A stretch of DNA of 64,000 nt from Variovorax davisae (GTDB lineage: Bacteria > Pseudomonadota > Gammaproteobacteria > Burkholderiales > Burkholderiaceae_C), in contig NZ_JASZYS010000019.1 of assembly GCF_030316845.1 (NCBI RefSeq), positions 1-64,000 of the forward strand, read 5' to 3'. Below the pieces are notes generated by a model that ran no database searches, was not told where the DNA came from, and was given only the letters and a program-made list of their open reading frames with translations. The position numbers and the translations under genes are program-made. This document shows, in pieces, positions 51,388 through 60,133 of the stretch (the stretch's first letter is position 1; every line of letters begins with the position of its first letter).

Positions 51388-52063
51388 TGGCGGGCTGCAG
51401 ACGCGCTGCGAGGTCGCCGAAGACGTCGCGGTAGCGGCCCAGGCCCTCGGCCGCCGCCATCGGTGGCGCACCGGGCCCGAACTCGAGCATCTGCCCTTGC
51501 CAGCGGACGCTGCGTTCGGGCGTCAGGATGGCCCAGCGAAGCTGCGCGAAGCGGCGCGCGAAAAAGGGCGCCACCGCTTCGACCACGTGATGGTCGGGAT
51601 CGAACCAGGCCAGGTAGAGCGCTTCGGCGTCGGGCTTGTCGTCGACGACGCTGAAGTGGATCAGGGTCTTCATCTTGCGCATGTCGCGCCGCACGGCCTG
51701 GGCCATGTGCAGCGCCTGGACCCGGTCGCGGTCGCGCGGGTCGTGCTGCAGGCCGGGCTCATGCACCAGTCGCCACAGCAGCCGGTAGAGCAGGCCGAAG
51801 CGCAGCGGCGCGTTGTGCAGGATGACGGTCTCGCACATCGACATGAAGGAGCGTGGAACCAGCGGATGGGTGATGCCGGCGCTCGCCGCAGCGCGCGGCC
51901 CCGCGGGGCCGGCCGGCCTCGAGAAGCGCTGTGTCGCGGCCCCGGCATCGATGACCCAATCGACCTCGTCGGGCGCGACCAGCGCTGCCAGCAGCGCGCG
52001 CGCCTCGCGCCGGAAGCCGTCGGAATCGGTGTTGCCGGCGAGGGTGATGGTGTGCGGGGCCAT
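51329..52063 (-). CDS. DUF4130 / TIGR03915-type DNA metabolism protein, apparently truncated
   Basis: The 244-residue product matches the DUF4130 domain: EARALLAALVAPDEVDWV, LVPRSFMSMCETVILHNAPLRFGLLYRLLWRLV, MKTLIHFSVVDD, YLAWFDPDHHVVEAVAPFFARRFAQLRWAILTPERSVRW. Known members continue with an FNPAR-type segment and may be fused to a UdgX-like uracil-DNA glycosylase. Here the frame instead ends in a low-complexity tail (NNGRGSAPARSSRPGS) that overlaps the 3' end of pagL. So the C-terminus is probably lost or replaced. No radical-SAM partner is adjacent. Confidence 0.75.
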   Translation of the reverse strand: MAPHTITLAGNTDSDGFRREARALLAALVAPDEVDWVIDAGAATQRFSRPAGPAGPRAAASAGITHPLVPRSFMSMCETVILHNAPLRFGLLYRLLWRLVHEPGLQHDPRDRDRVQALHMAQAVRRDMRKMKTLIHFSVVDDKPDAEALYLAWFDPDHHVVEAVAPFFARRFAQLRWAILTPERSVRWQGQMLEFGPGAPPMAAAEGLGRYRDVFGDLAARLQPAINNGRGSAPARSSRPGSAP

Positions 52064-52158
52064 GGCATCAACTTAGGGCCGCCCCGCGGCCCCACCTGTA
52101 GGCGCTCAGGCGTAAAGCGCTAAGGCCTGCGCTGGCGCAGCCGTGGTGCGGCGGGCGT

Positions 52159-53127
52159 TCAGGACGAGGCGCTCGGCACCCGGCGCCGCAGCTTGCGGGC
52201 CCGCAGTTCGGTGGCCACGTAGGTCAGGGCGGCAAGGATCAGGGGCAGCAGGTAGTAGATCGCCCGGTAGGCCAGCAGGGCGCCGAGCAGCGTTCCCTGC
52301 GGCGCCCGGTGGCCGAGCAGCGCCAGGAACACCGCCTCCAGCACACCGAGGCCGCCGGGCACGTGGGTGATGACGCCGGCGACCGCCGCGACCAGCGCCA
52401 CGGCCAGCACCTCGTGGTAGGGCAGTTGGCGCTGCAGCAGCAGCCAGATCATCCCGCCGATCAGCGACCAGTTGAGCATCGACAGCGTGAGCTGGAGCAG
52501 CGCCATGCGCAGCGACGGCGTGTCCAGCTCATGGCCGCGCAGCCGCCAGGTGTGCTGCCGCGCGATGGCGCAGAGGCCGAGGTAGCCCGCGCCTGCGGCC
52601 AGCAGCAGTGCGCCGAGCACCCGCAGCCCTTCGCCGTCCATCTTCCACTCGGGCGGCAGCACCATCGGAAAAAAGCAGAACACCGCGCCGGCCAGCACCA
52701 GGTAGCCCAGCCAGTTGGTCAGCATGCTGAAACCGAGCACGCGCGTGATCGTCAGGTTGTCCAGGCCCAGTCGCGAGTAGAGCCGGTACCTGAAGGCGAC
52801 GCCGCCGACCAGGGCGCCGAGGTTCAGGTTGAAGGCATAGCTGATGAAGGTCACGCGCATCACGATGCGGGTGCCGAGCCGGTGGCCGGTCATGCGGCGG
52901 CCCAGCAGGTCGAAGGTGCTGTAGAGCAGGTGGCTGCAGGCGGCGAGCGCAGCGGCCGCCAGCAGCGCGGGCCGCGGGATCGCGCGCAGCGCGTCGAGTA
53001 CTTCGCTCCAGTCGATCGTGCGGGCCTGCCGCACGATCAGCGCCAGCACCGCGGCGAAGAAGAGCCAGGCCGCCACGCGCTTCACCAGCGGCCAGCCGCC
53101 GGCGGCCGGTGCCTGGGCCTGGGCCAT
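52159..53127 (-). CDS. UPF0104 (YbhN/LPG-synthase TM-like) inner-membrane protein
   Basis: Multi-pass membrane protein of 322 residues, about eight helices, with the family segments SYAFNLNLGALVGGVAFRYRLYSRLGL and VAGVITHVPGGLGVLEAVFLALLG. The family is related to the flippase domain of lysyl-phosphatidylglycerol synthase. The start ATG 53127 shares a TGATG junction with the clsB stop. Operon order ybhP-clsB-ybhN equals that of E. coli ybhPON. Probable role: supporting lipid handling with the cardiolipin synthase. Confidence 0.9.
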   Translation of the reverse strand: MAQAQAPAAGGWPLVKRVAAWLFFAAVLALIVRQARTIDWSEVLDALRAIPRPALLAAAALAACSHLLYSTFDLLGRRMTGHRLGTRIVMRVTFISYAFNLNLGALVGGVAFRYRLYSRLGLDNLTITRVLGFSMLTNWLGYLVLAGAVFCFFPMVLPPEWKMDGEGLRVLGALLLAAGAGYLGLCAIARQHTWRLRGHELDTPSLRMALLQLTLSMLNWSLIGGMIWLLLQRQLPYHEVLAVALVAAVAGVITHVPGGLGVLEAVFLALLGHRAPQGTLLGALLAYRAIYYLLPLILAALTYVATELRARKLRRRVPSASS

Positions 53128-54386
53128 CACGCCGCGTCCGTTCGCGTGGCGCCCCCGCCCTGGTGCAGGGGCGTGTCGAGCGGCTCGAGCTTGGGCGCGT
53201 GGCGCGGCAGCCAGCCGACCCACGAGGGGTACCAGCGCAGCAGATGGAAGATGAAGAAGCTGCGCACCAGGCGCCAGCCGCTCCACTCGCCGAGGTCCGA
53301 GGCCTCGATGCGCTTGCAGCTGTGCTGCATCAGTGCGTCGAGCCGCTCCCACAGCGTCTGGTTGAAGGCCCGGTCACGCACGATCACGTTGGCTTCGAGG
53401 TTGAGCGACAGGCTCAGCGGGTCGAGGTTGCTCGAACCGACGGTGCTCCAGCGCTCGTCCACCAGCGCCACCTTGCCGTGCAGGGGGCGCTCGCAGTATT
53501 CGTAGATTCGCACGCCGGCATGCAGCAGGTGGTGATAGAGCATGCTGGCGGCCACCTTGACGATCGGCATGTCCGGTTCGCCCTGCAGGATCAGCCGCAC
53601 GTCGACGCCGCGCCGGGCGGCACGGCGCAGTTCCTTGATGAGCCGGTAGCCGGGAAAGAAATAGGCGTTGGCGATCACGATGCGTTGCCGGGCGCTGCGG
53701 ATGGCCGCGAGGTAGTGGCGCTCGATGTCGTTGGTGTGGCGCCGATTGTCACGGGTGATGAATTGCGCCGCGGCCTCGCCCGCGGGCGCGTTGTCGTCCT
53801 GCGCCGCGGCCCGGATGCGGCGCCGGAACCAGCCTGCGCCCTTGCCGCCGACCGCGATCGCATGCAGCACGAAGCGGTGGATCTCGGAGACGATCGGGCC
53901 GGCCAGCTCGACCGCGTAGTCCTGCTTCGCCTTGGGGCCGAAGTCGAGCAGGTGGTCGTCCGCGTAGTTGATGCCGCCGACGAAGGCCAGCGTGCCGTCG
54001 ACCACCACGATCTTGCGGTGCATGCGCCGGAAGATGTTGAGCCGCTGGCCGAAGATGCGCTTGCCGGGATCGAACACCCGCACCTTGACGCCCGCCGCGA
54101 TCAGCCCCGCGATGAAGCCCGGCGACAGCGAGGGCGAGCCGAAGCCGTCGATCATCAGGTCGACCTTGACGCCGCGGCGGGCCGCTGCGCTCAGCGCCGC
54201 GTGGAGCTGCTCGCCGACCTTGTCCTCGAACAGGATGAAGGTCTCGACGATCACCTCGCGCCTGGCTTCGCCGATGGCCTCGAACACGCGCGGAAAGAAC
54301 TCCTCGCCGTTTTCCAGCAACGTGACATGGTTGCCTTCGATCCAGCGCCGGCCGGCGGCCGCCGTGTCAGGGGTTTCGTTGCTCAC
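53127..54386 (-). CDS. clsB: Cardiolipin synthase ClsB (phospholipase D family)
   Basis: Condenses phosphatidyl lipids into cardiolipin. The 419-residue protein has two HKD motifs: HRKIVVVDG (about residue 122) and HGKVALVDE (about residue 302). It lacks the N-terminal transmembrane helices of ClsA, as ClsB does. The ATG at 54386 overlaps the stop of the ybhP-like gene (ATGA). A C-terminal amphipathic segment (FFIFHLLRWYPSWVGWLP) probably binds the membrane. Confidence 0.92.
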   Translation of the reverse strand: MSNETPDTAAAGRRWIEGNHVTLLENGEEFFPRVFEAIGEARREVIVETFILFEDKVGEQLHAALSAAARRGVKVDLMIDGFGSPSLSPGFIAGLIAAGVKVRVFDPGKRIFGQRLNIFRRMHRKIVVVDGTLAFVGGINYADDHLLDFGPKAKQDYAVELAGPIVSEIHRFVLHAIAVGGKGAGWFRRRIRAAAQDDNAPAGEAAAQFITRDNRRHTNDIERHYLAAIRSARQRIVIANAYFFPGYRLIKELRRAARRGVDVRLILQGEPDMPIVKVAASMLYHHLLHAGVRIYEYCERPLHGKVALVDERWSTVGSSNLDPLSLSLNLEANVIVRDRAFNQTLWERLDALMQHSCKRIEASDLGEWSGWRLVRSFFIFHLLRWYPSWVGWLPRHAPKLEPLDTPLHQGGGATRTDAA

Positions 54387-55174
54387 AGCGCGATCTCCGC
54401 CACCAGCGGGGCGTGGTCAGACAGGTGCGACCAGGGCCGGCGCGGCAGCACCACCGGCGAATGGACACGGGCGTTGCGCACGTAGATGCGGTCCAGCGAC
54501 AGCAGCGGGAAGCGGGCGGGAAAGGTGCGCGCCGCGCTGCCATGGGCCTGCACGAAGACTTCGCTCAGCGACGCCCCCTGGGCGAGGATCTGGTGCGCGC
54601 GGCCGCGCCAGTCGTTGAAGTCGCCGGCGACGACCAGGGGGGCATCGGCCGGCACCTCGTCGCGCACGATGTGGCACAGCAGCTCGAGCTGTTGCAGCCG
54701 GTGGGCCTCGGCCAGCCCCAGGTGGGCGCAGATCACGTGGACGTCGGTCGGCCGCGCCGGCAGCCGCAGCACGCAATGCAGAAGGCCCCGCTTCTCGGGC
54801 CCGAGGATCGAGACATCGTGGTTGCGGTAATGGACAATCGGGAACTTGGACAGCACCGCGTTGCCGTGATGTCCCTTGGGATACACCGCGTTGCGGCCAT
54901 AGGCGAACTGCGGCCACATGCTGTCGGCCAGGAATTCGTAATGCGGCGCCTCGGGCCAGTTGTCGACCTTGCGCGAATGGCGCGAGTGGGTGCCCAGCAC
55001 CTCCTGCAGGAACACCACGTCGGCGCCCACCGTGCGCACGGCATCGCGCAGCTCGGGCAGGATGAACTTGCGGTTGAGCGCCGTGAAGCCCTTGTGGGTG
55101 TTCACGGTCATGACCTTGAGCGAGGTCACCGGTGCGGTGGCGGCGCCCGAATGCAGAGGAGGCTTCACAAGCAT
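54383..55174 (-). CDS. Endonuclease/exonuclease/phosphatase family protein YbhP-like
   Basis: The 263-residue protein has the EEP fold: VMTVNTHKGF (metal Asn), FLQEV (metal Glu), HGNAVLSKFPI, CAHLGL (catalytic His), VVAGDFNDW (catalytic Asp-x-Asn) and LSDHAPLVAEI (final Asp-His). It matches the YbhP group, whose substrate is unknown but genomically tied to cardiolipin synthesis. I chose the ATG at 55174 (MLVKPPLHSG); the longer frame to 55249 is rich in Pro and Gly and has no better signal. First gene of the ybhP-clsB-ybhN unit. Confidence 0.9.
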   Translation of the reverse strand: MLVKPPLHSGAATAPVTSLKVMTVNTHKGFTALNRKFILPELRDAVRTVGADVVFLQEVLGTHSRHSRKVDNWPEAPHYEFLADSMWPQFAYGRNAVYPKGHHGNAVLSKFPIVHYRNHDVSILGPEKRGLLHCVLRLPARPTDVHVICAHLGLAEAHRLQQLELLCHIVRDEVPADAPLVVAGDFNDWRGRAHQILAQGASLSEVFVQAHGSAARTFPARFPLLSLDRIYVRNARVHSPVVLPRRPWSHLSDHAPLVAEIAL

Positions 55175-55371
55175 GGTTGTAAGCCGGCCCGCGCGCGGCG
55201 GCTGTAGGAACGGACCACCTCCTTCGACGGCCTGCGCGCAAGGGGGCATGGCGCCTACAGGCAGCCCGGCCGCAGCCCCACATGCCGCCCGCCCCTGCCC
55301 TTCTACGGTGCGTTCAGAGCTTGAGGCAAAGGCTCGACTTGTTCAATGAACCCAGAGAGACAGGAGCCATC

Positions 55372-55803
55372 ATGAAGCAACGCATCATCGCCACCACCGT
55401 CCTCGCCGGCCTGCTGGGCCTGGCGGGCCTTGCCCAGGCGCAGACCACGCCGGTGGTGCCGGCCCAGCCCGACCCCGCGGTGGCGGGCCAGGCCAGCACC
55501 AAGACCCCGGCGGGGGTCGCCAATCCGACCCAGCGGCCCGACGGCAGCAACCCGGCGTCGCGCGAGGTGGTGAAGTCGGAAGCCCGGATCCACAACCGCA
55601 GCAACGCCACCAACAACGTGCCGAAGGGCGAGGCCACGACCACCGTGAATCACCAGCCCAACGCGCTGCCTGCGCCGACCGGCGAGGTGTCGCGCACCGA
55701 AGTGAGCCAGACCGGCCGGAAGGTGAAGCCGCGTTTCGGCGAAAAGGGCGAGCGGCCTGAGGTGCCCACCAACCCGACCGACAAGACCGGCACGCCCAAG
55801 TAG
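55372..55803 (+). CDS. Small secreted protein of unknown function
   Basis: The 143-residue precursor has a clear signal peptide (residues 1-23, cleavage after AQA). The mature part is disordered, Pro/Thr/Asn/Gly-rich (for example TKTPAGVANPTQRPDGSNPA and IHNRSNATNNVPKGEATTT), with no Cys and no recognised domain. CAGGAG lies upstream of the ATG at 55372, and a strong terminator follows. Codon use is like the neighbours. It may be an envelope stress protein or a periplasmic filler; no function can be stated. Confidence 0.75.
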   Translation: MKQRIIATTVLAGLLGLAGLAQAQTTPVVPAQPDPAVAGQASTKTPAGVANPTQRPDGSNPASREVVKSEARIHNRSNATNNVPKGEATTTVNHQPNALPAPTGEVSRTEVSQTGRKVKPRFGEKGERPEVPTNPTDKTGTPK

Positions 55804-55818
55804 GGAGCCGGACGAAAA

Positions 55819-55849
55819 AAGCCCCCGGCACGCGCGTGCCGGGGCTTTG
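55819..55849 (+). terminator. Terminator of the small secreted protein gene
   Basis: AAGCCCCCGGCAC and GTGCCGGGGCTT form a 12-bp stem (one extra C) with a short CG-rich loop, followed by TT. It can act in both directions, between two convergent genes. Confidence 0.75.
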
Positions 55850-55864
55850 CCGTGGCCGGCCGGA

Positions 55865-56440
55865 TCAGCCCTTGGCCGGCGGCGGGGCCGGGTGGTGGTG
55901 GTGTCCGCCAGGGCCACCGGGGCCGCCCGCCCCGCGATGGCCGAAGCGCTGCATCGACTCGGCGTCGAAGGTCTTCTGCTGCTCCGGCGACAAGGCGGCG
56001 TAGAAGCTGCGCGTGGCAACGGCGCGCTTGGCGAACATCGCGCTGCGCTCGGCCTGGCGCGCCTGCATGCGGTCGAGGCGCTGCGGCGTGGTCAGCTTGG
56101 CGAACTCGGCGCGATCGGCACCCGGCTGGCCGGCCGGGCGGGCCGGGGGCTGCTGGGCGGTGGAGAAGCTGTTCCAGGCGCCTTCCTGGGCCGGCGTCAG
56201 CTTGAGCTTTTCCTTCAGCGCCGCCAGCCGCTGCGCCCGATGGGCCTGCATGCGCTCGAAGCGTTCGGCGCGGTTGGCCTCATGGCGCTGCGGCTTGGCC
56301 GGCGCCTGGGCCGCCGGCTGGGCGTTGGCGGCGGGCGCAGGGGGAGCCGTCAGCGGCGCCTGTGCGAAGGCACCGGACGACGCGAAGGTGGCCGAGGCCA
56401 GCAGACCGGCCCAGAGAAGGCTTTTGCGAGACGGGATCAT
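55865..56440 (-). CDS. Spy/CpxP-like LTXXQ-motif periplasmic protein
   Basis: The 191-residue precursor from ATG 56440 has a signal peptide (about 1-26, cleavage after AFA), a Pro/Ala-rich linker and two LTXXQ-type motifs (KLTPAQEGAW and ALSPEQQKTF) in a helical, Arg/Gln-rich body (RAERFERMQAHRAQRL). The C-terminus is HHHHPAPPPAKG, a His/Pro tail that could bind metal. LTXXQ proteins are ATP-independent periplasmic chaperones or Cpx-type stress sensors. A Cpx-like two-component system is not adjacent. Confidence 0.78.
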   Translation of the reverse strand: MIPSRKSLLWAGLLASATFASSGAFAQAPLTAPPAPAANAQPAAQAPAKPQRHEANRAERFERMQAHRAQRLAALKEKLKLTPAQEGAWNSFSTAQQPPARPAGQPGADRAEFAKLTTPQRLDRMQARQAERSAMFAKRAVATRSFYAALSPEQQKTFDAESMQRFGHRGAGGPGGPGGHHHHPAPPPAKG

Positions 56441-56575
56441 GAGAGTGCTTCCTTTCGAAGAAGCCCGCCGCCGATGGGCAGCAGGTGAGAGGAAGTTTGG
56501 CGCCCCCATGTATCTCGATCGTGAGCCCGGGGTGAGGTCTGGTAAAGAAGCATGACCGGCCGTCGTGGCCGGTCG

Positions 56576-57481
56576 TCAGCCGAGCTTGCCGTGCTGGAAG
56601 TCGTGCACCGCCTGGGTGACCTGCTCGCGCGTGTTCATGACGAAGGGCCCGTACTGGGCGATCGGCTCGTGCAGCGGCTTGCCGGCGATCAACAGGGCGC
56701 GCGCCGGGCTGTGGTTGGAGGCCGGCGCCCGCAGCACCACGCCATCGCTGCCGGGCTCGTTGGCCAGGATCGCCATGCGCTTGGTCGGGATCTCGGCGCT
56801 GCCGATGTAGAGCGACTCGCGGAACACGTAGACCAGGGCGTTGCGGTCGTCCAGCAGCGGCTGGGCGAACTCGGCCCCCGGCGGCAGCGTGATGTCGAGG
56901 TAGAGCGGCTCGGTGTGTTCCCGCTGCACCGCGCCGTGGACGCCGTGGCTGGCGCCGGCGATGACGCGCACGTGGACGCCGGCCGGGGTGACGAACTCCG
57001 GAATCTCGGGGCTCTGGATGTCGCGGTACCAGGGCTCGCGCATCTTGTCCTTGGCCGGCAGGTTGAGCCACAGCTGGAAGCCTTCCATGAGGCCTTCCTC
57101 CTGCTCCGGCAGCTCGCTGTGCACCAGGCCGCGCCCGGCGGTCATCCATTGCACGCCGCCGTTCGACAGCAGCCCTTCATGGCCGGCGCTGTCGCGGTGG
57201 CGCATGCGCCCGGAGATCATGTAGGTCACGGTCTCGAAGCCGCGGTGCGGGTGGCTGGGAAAGCCGCCGATGTAGTCGCCCGGGTTGTCGCTGCCGAAGG
57301 CATCGAGCATCAGGTAGGGATCGAGCCGCTGCTGCAGCGGCTGGTGCAGCACGCGCGTGAGCTTGACGCCGTCGCCGTCGCTGGTCGAGACGCCGGCGAC
57401 GATCTGGTCGATGCCGCGCGGCTGGGAGAGCGACAGGGGCTCGACCGCGGGGGACGGATGGGCGTGGGAGGTGGTGCTCAT
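56576..57481 (-). CDS. Pirin family protein
   Basis: Cupin-fold protein of 301 residues with an N-terminal metal-binding domain (about 25-140; HPHRGFETVTYMISGRMRHRDSAGHEG and HSELPEQ) and a C-terminal cupin (about 170-300). Metal ligands His, His, His and Glu occur in the first domain as in pirins and quercetinase-like YhaK. Function in bacteria is uncertain; proposed roles include redox sensing and quercetin 2,3-dioxygenation. ATG 57481. Confidence 0.92.
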   Translation of the reverse strand: MSTTSHAHPSPAVEPLSLSQPRGIDQIVAGVSTSDGDGVKLTRVLHQPLQQRLDPYLMLDAFGSDNPGDYIGGFPSHPHRGFETVTYMISGRMRHRDSAGHEGLLSNGGVQWMTAGRGLVHSELPEQEEGLMEGFQLWLNLPAKDKMREPWYRDIQSPEIPEFVTPAGVHVRVIAGASHGVHGAVQREHTEPLYLDITLPPGAEFAQPLLDDRNALVYVFRESLYIGSAEIPTKRMAILANEPGSDGVVLRAPASNHSPARALLIAGKPLHEPIAQYGPFVMNTREQVTQAVHDFQHGKLG

Positions 57482-57529
57482 GCAGGCATGGTGGCACGGT
57501 CGCGCCGACCGCGCTGGCGGTGGGGCCTG

Positions 57530-58264
57530 TCAGCCCAGCGACTCGAGCTCCCAGGACACGTTCTGCCAGGCGACGCCGAAGCCCGGCGGCATGGCCGCCG
57601 GCTGGTGGCCGCTGCGGACGGCCTCGAGCGCCCACGCGCCGCCGGCGCTGACGCTGTCGATCAGCGGCACCGGCACCGAGGCGGCGAAATCGGCGGCCAT
57701 GCCCGCCAGGCCCGCGCCGCCGAGGATCACGGCCTGGGCCTGGAAGCGCGTCGCAGCCTCGCGGCAGGCCTCGGCCAGCAGGCGGCGGGCGCCGACCGGG
57801 TCCTGGGCCAGCTGGGCGCCGCTCGGCGCCACCGTGTGGATGCCGGCCAGCGACGCCGCGAAGCCGAGCGAGGACGCCAGCCGGTCGAGCATCGGCCGCC
57901 AGCGTTCACCGCCGGTCACGATGGCGAAGCGGCCGTGCCGGGCGGCCGCGGCGAAGGCCGCCTCGGCCAGTCCGCCGACCGGCACGCCGGCGCCGTCGCG
58001 CAGGGCGAACAGGCCCGGGTCGCCGAAGCAGCCGATCAGGATCGCGTCGGGCCGCTCGCCATGCGCGTGCGCGCTGGCCCAGGCATCGAGCACCGCATGC
58101 TGCGCCACCGCGTAGGTGGCCTCGCTGGCGATGTACGGCGCGCCGAACCGTGCCGTGAGCGTTTGCACTTCGAGGGTCCCGTCCAGCTGCGTGCGCAGGT
58201 GCTGCTGGAGCAGGGCGCTCACCGAGGCCGAGGTGTTCGGGTTGATGACCAGCAGCCGCTTCAT
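57530..58264 (-). CDS. Aspartate/glutamate/hydantoin racemase family protein
   Basis: The 244-residue protein has the family's N-terminal motif VINPNTSASVS, a first catalytic Cys in LIGCFGDPGL near residue 79, and a second active-site region AVILGGAGLAGM where the usual Cys is replaced by Gly or Ala. With only one catalytic Cys clear, racemase chemistry may be altered. It starts a run of minus-strand genes with the polyamine-type ABC transporter (16 bp gap), suggesting use of an imported amide or amino acid. Confidence 0.8.
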   Translation of the reverse strand: MKRLLVINPNTSASVSALLQQHLRTQLDGTLEVQTLTARFGAPYIASEATYAVAQHAVLDAWASAHAHGERPDAILIGCFGDPGLFALRDGAGVPVGGLAEAAFAAAARHGRFAIVTGGERWRPMLDRLASSLGFAASLAGIHTVAPSGAQLAQDPVGARRLLAEACREAATRFQAQAVILGGAGLAGMAADFAASVPVPLIDSVSAGGAWALEAVRSGHQPAAMPPGFGVAWQNVSWELESLG

Positions 58265-58279
58265 GGGGGACCGTGGGCG

Positions 58280-59170
58280 TCAGCGGCGCCGCGTGGAGCG
58301 CCGCCCCAGCAGCGCCGCCGACCCCAGCGCGATCGCCATCACCGCGAACGACACGACGGTGGTCACCGTGCCGAGCGCGTAGATCGATGGCGTGGTCACG
58401 GTCGAGGTCAGCGCCTGCAGTTCGAGCGGCAGCGTGTTGACGTCGCCGATGGCCTGCGAGGTGCGCGCGATCTCGTCCCAGCTCAGCGTGAAGCCGAACA
58501 TGCCGATGCCGACCACCGACGGCCCGATCAGCGGCAGCACCACGTGCAGGAAGCTCTGCCAGGGCGTGGCGCCGAGGTCGCGTGCGGCTTCCTCGTAGGC
58601 CGGATTGAAGCGGTTGAAGACCGCGAACATGATCAGGAGGCCGAAGGGCAGCGTCCAGGTCAGGTGGGCACCGAGCGCGGAGGTGAGCAGTCCGAGCGCG
58701 GTGCCGTAGTTCTCGAGCAGGCCGTCGGCGCCGATCGCGCCGAGCGCGCCCTTGAGGCCGGTGTCGAGCAGGCGGAACTGCAGCCCGATGCCCAGCGAGA
58801 CGATGATCGACGGCATGATCAGGCTCGCCACCGTGACGAAGAACAAGGCGTTGCCGCCCTTCAGGCGCTTGCGGAAGGCCAGTCCCGCGAGCACCGACAG
58901 CACCACGGTGAACCCCATCACGACGGCGCCGAGCATCAGCGAGCGGCCGAAGGCAGCGCCGATGTCGACCGTGCCCAGGCCTTCGGCAAGCTTGCGGAAC
59001 CAGTGCAGCGAGACGCCGCGCAGCGGAAAGGTGAGGCCGCCCTCGGGGCCCTGGAAGCTCAGCACGAAGATGGTGATCATCGGGCCGTAGAGGAAGACCA
59101 CGAACAGCGCGAAGACCAGGGCCAGGGGCCAGAAGCCGGCGCTGCGCTGTTCACCGATGCGTTGGCTCAA
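58280..59170 (-). CDS. ABC transporter permease (PotC-like)
   Basis: Second inner-membrane permease of a polyamine/spermidine-putrescine-type importer, 296 residues, six predicted helices. Conserved cytoplasmic EAA-loop region: YEEAARDLGATPWQSFLHVVLPLIGPS, which docks to the ATPase. The N-terminal segment precedes the first helix with GEQRSAG. It follows the PotB-like gene by 1 bp. Only the polyamine class can be inferred; the exact solute cannot. Confidence 0.88.
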   Translation of the reverse strand: MSQRIGEQRSAGFWPLALVFALFVVFLYGPMITIFVLSFQGPEGGLTFPLRGVSLHWFRKLAEGLGTVDIGAAFGRSLMLGAVVMGFTVVLSVLAGLAFRKRLKGGNALFFVTVASLIMPSIIVSLGIGLQFRLLDTGLKGALGAIGADGLLENYGTALGLLTSALGAHLTWTLPFGLLIMFAVFNRFNPAYEEAARDLGATPWQSFLHVVLPLIGPSVVGIGMFGFTLSWDEIARTSQAIGDVNTLPLELQALTSTVTTPSIYALGTVTTVVSFAVMAIALGSAALLGRRSTRRR

Positions 59171-59171
59171 T

Positions 59172-60089
59172 TCACAGCTCCTTGCGGATGTCGACCAGCC
59201 GGGTGAGGCCCCAGATGATCATCAGCACCACCGCCAGCAGGATCATCGCGTTGGCCGCCGCCAGCGGGAACTGCAGGTAGGAGGTCTGGACCTGGATGAT
59301 CTTGCCGACCGAGGCGATCTGCTGGCCGCCCATCACGCCGATGGTGACGAAGTCGCCCATCACGATCGTGATGACGAAGATCGAGCCGATCAGGATGCCG
59401 GTGCGCGACAGCGGCACAATCACGTTCCAGAGCGTCTGCCAGCCCGAGGCGCCGGAGTCGTTGGCCGCTTCGAGCAGCGAGCGGTCGATGCGCATCATCG
59501 AGTTGAAGATCGGCACGATCATGAACATCGTGTAGAGGTGCACGAAGGCCAGCACCACCGAGAAATCCGAGAACAGCAGCCATTCGACCGGCGCGTCGAC
59601 CAGGCCCATGCCCATGAGGCCCTGGTTCACCAGCCCGTTGCGGCCCAGCAGCGGCACCCACGAGATCATGCGGATCACGTTGGAGGTCCAGAACGGCACC
59701 GTGCACAGCACGAACAACAGCGTCTGCATGCCCGGCGAACGCACGTGGAAGGCCAGGAAGTAGGCCACCGAGAAGCCGATCAGCAAGGTGATGGCCCAGA
59801 CCAGCAGGCAGAACTTGAGGGTGCTGAGGTAGGTCGACAAGGTGACGCAGAGGTCGCCGTTGTCGGTGAGGTGCGAACAGCCCTCGAAGATCGCGAAGTA
59901 GTTGCGCGGCGAGATCGCCGGAATCAGCTCGTACTCGTTGAAGTTCCACAGGCTGACCATCGCGATCAGCGCCAGCGGGATGAGGAAGAACAACAGGAAC
60001 ACCAGCGCGAACGGCGCCGCCTGCCACCAGGCCTTGAGGGTCCGGGTGGGTGAAGAGGCAGCTGCCGTTGCGCGCGTGACGTTGGACAT
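59172..60089 (-). CDS. ABC transporter permease (PotB-like)
   Basis: First permease, 305 residues, six helices with a large periplasmic loop after the first (NEYELIPAISPRNYFAIFEGCSHLTDNGDLC), containing Cys residues. The EAA loop is SLLEAANDSGASGWQTLWNVIVPLSRTG. It belongs to the polyamine/PotB group. It begins after the substrate-binding gene (45 bp) and stops 1 bp before the PotC-like start. Confidence 0.88.
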   Translation of the reverse strand: MSNVTRATAAASSPTRTLKAWWQAAPFALVFLLFFLIPLALIAMVSLWNFNEYELIPAISPRNYFAIFEGCSHLTDNGDLCVTLSTYLSTLKFCLLVWAITLLIGFSVAYFLAFHVRSPGMQTLLFVLCTVPFWTSNVIRMISWVPLLGRNGLVNQGLMGMGLVDAPVEWLLFSDFSVVLAFVHLYTMFMIVPIFNSMMRIDRSLLEAANDSGASGWQTLWNVIVPLSRTGILIGSIFVITIVMGDFVTIGVMGGQQIASVGKIIQVQTSYLQFPLAAANAMILLAVVLMIIWGLTRLVDIRKEL

Positions 60090-60133
60090 GTTCTTGTTGT
60101 GTGGCCCCTTCGTGCCGAAGAGGCGTCGTGCGC

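Noticed and set aside
52085..55262. Shared 11-mer GCGCCTACAGG before the DUF4130 gene and before the small secreted protein gene
   Set aside because: Only two copies, at different distances from the starts; could be chance in GC-rich DNA.
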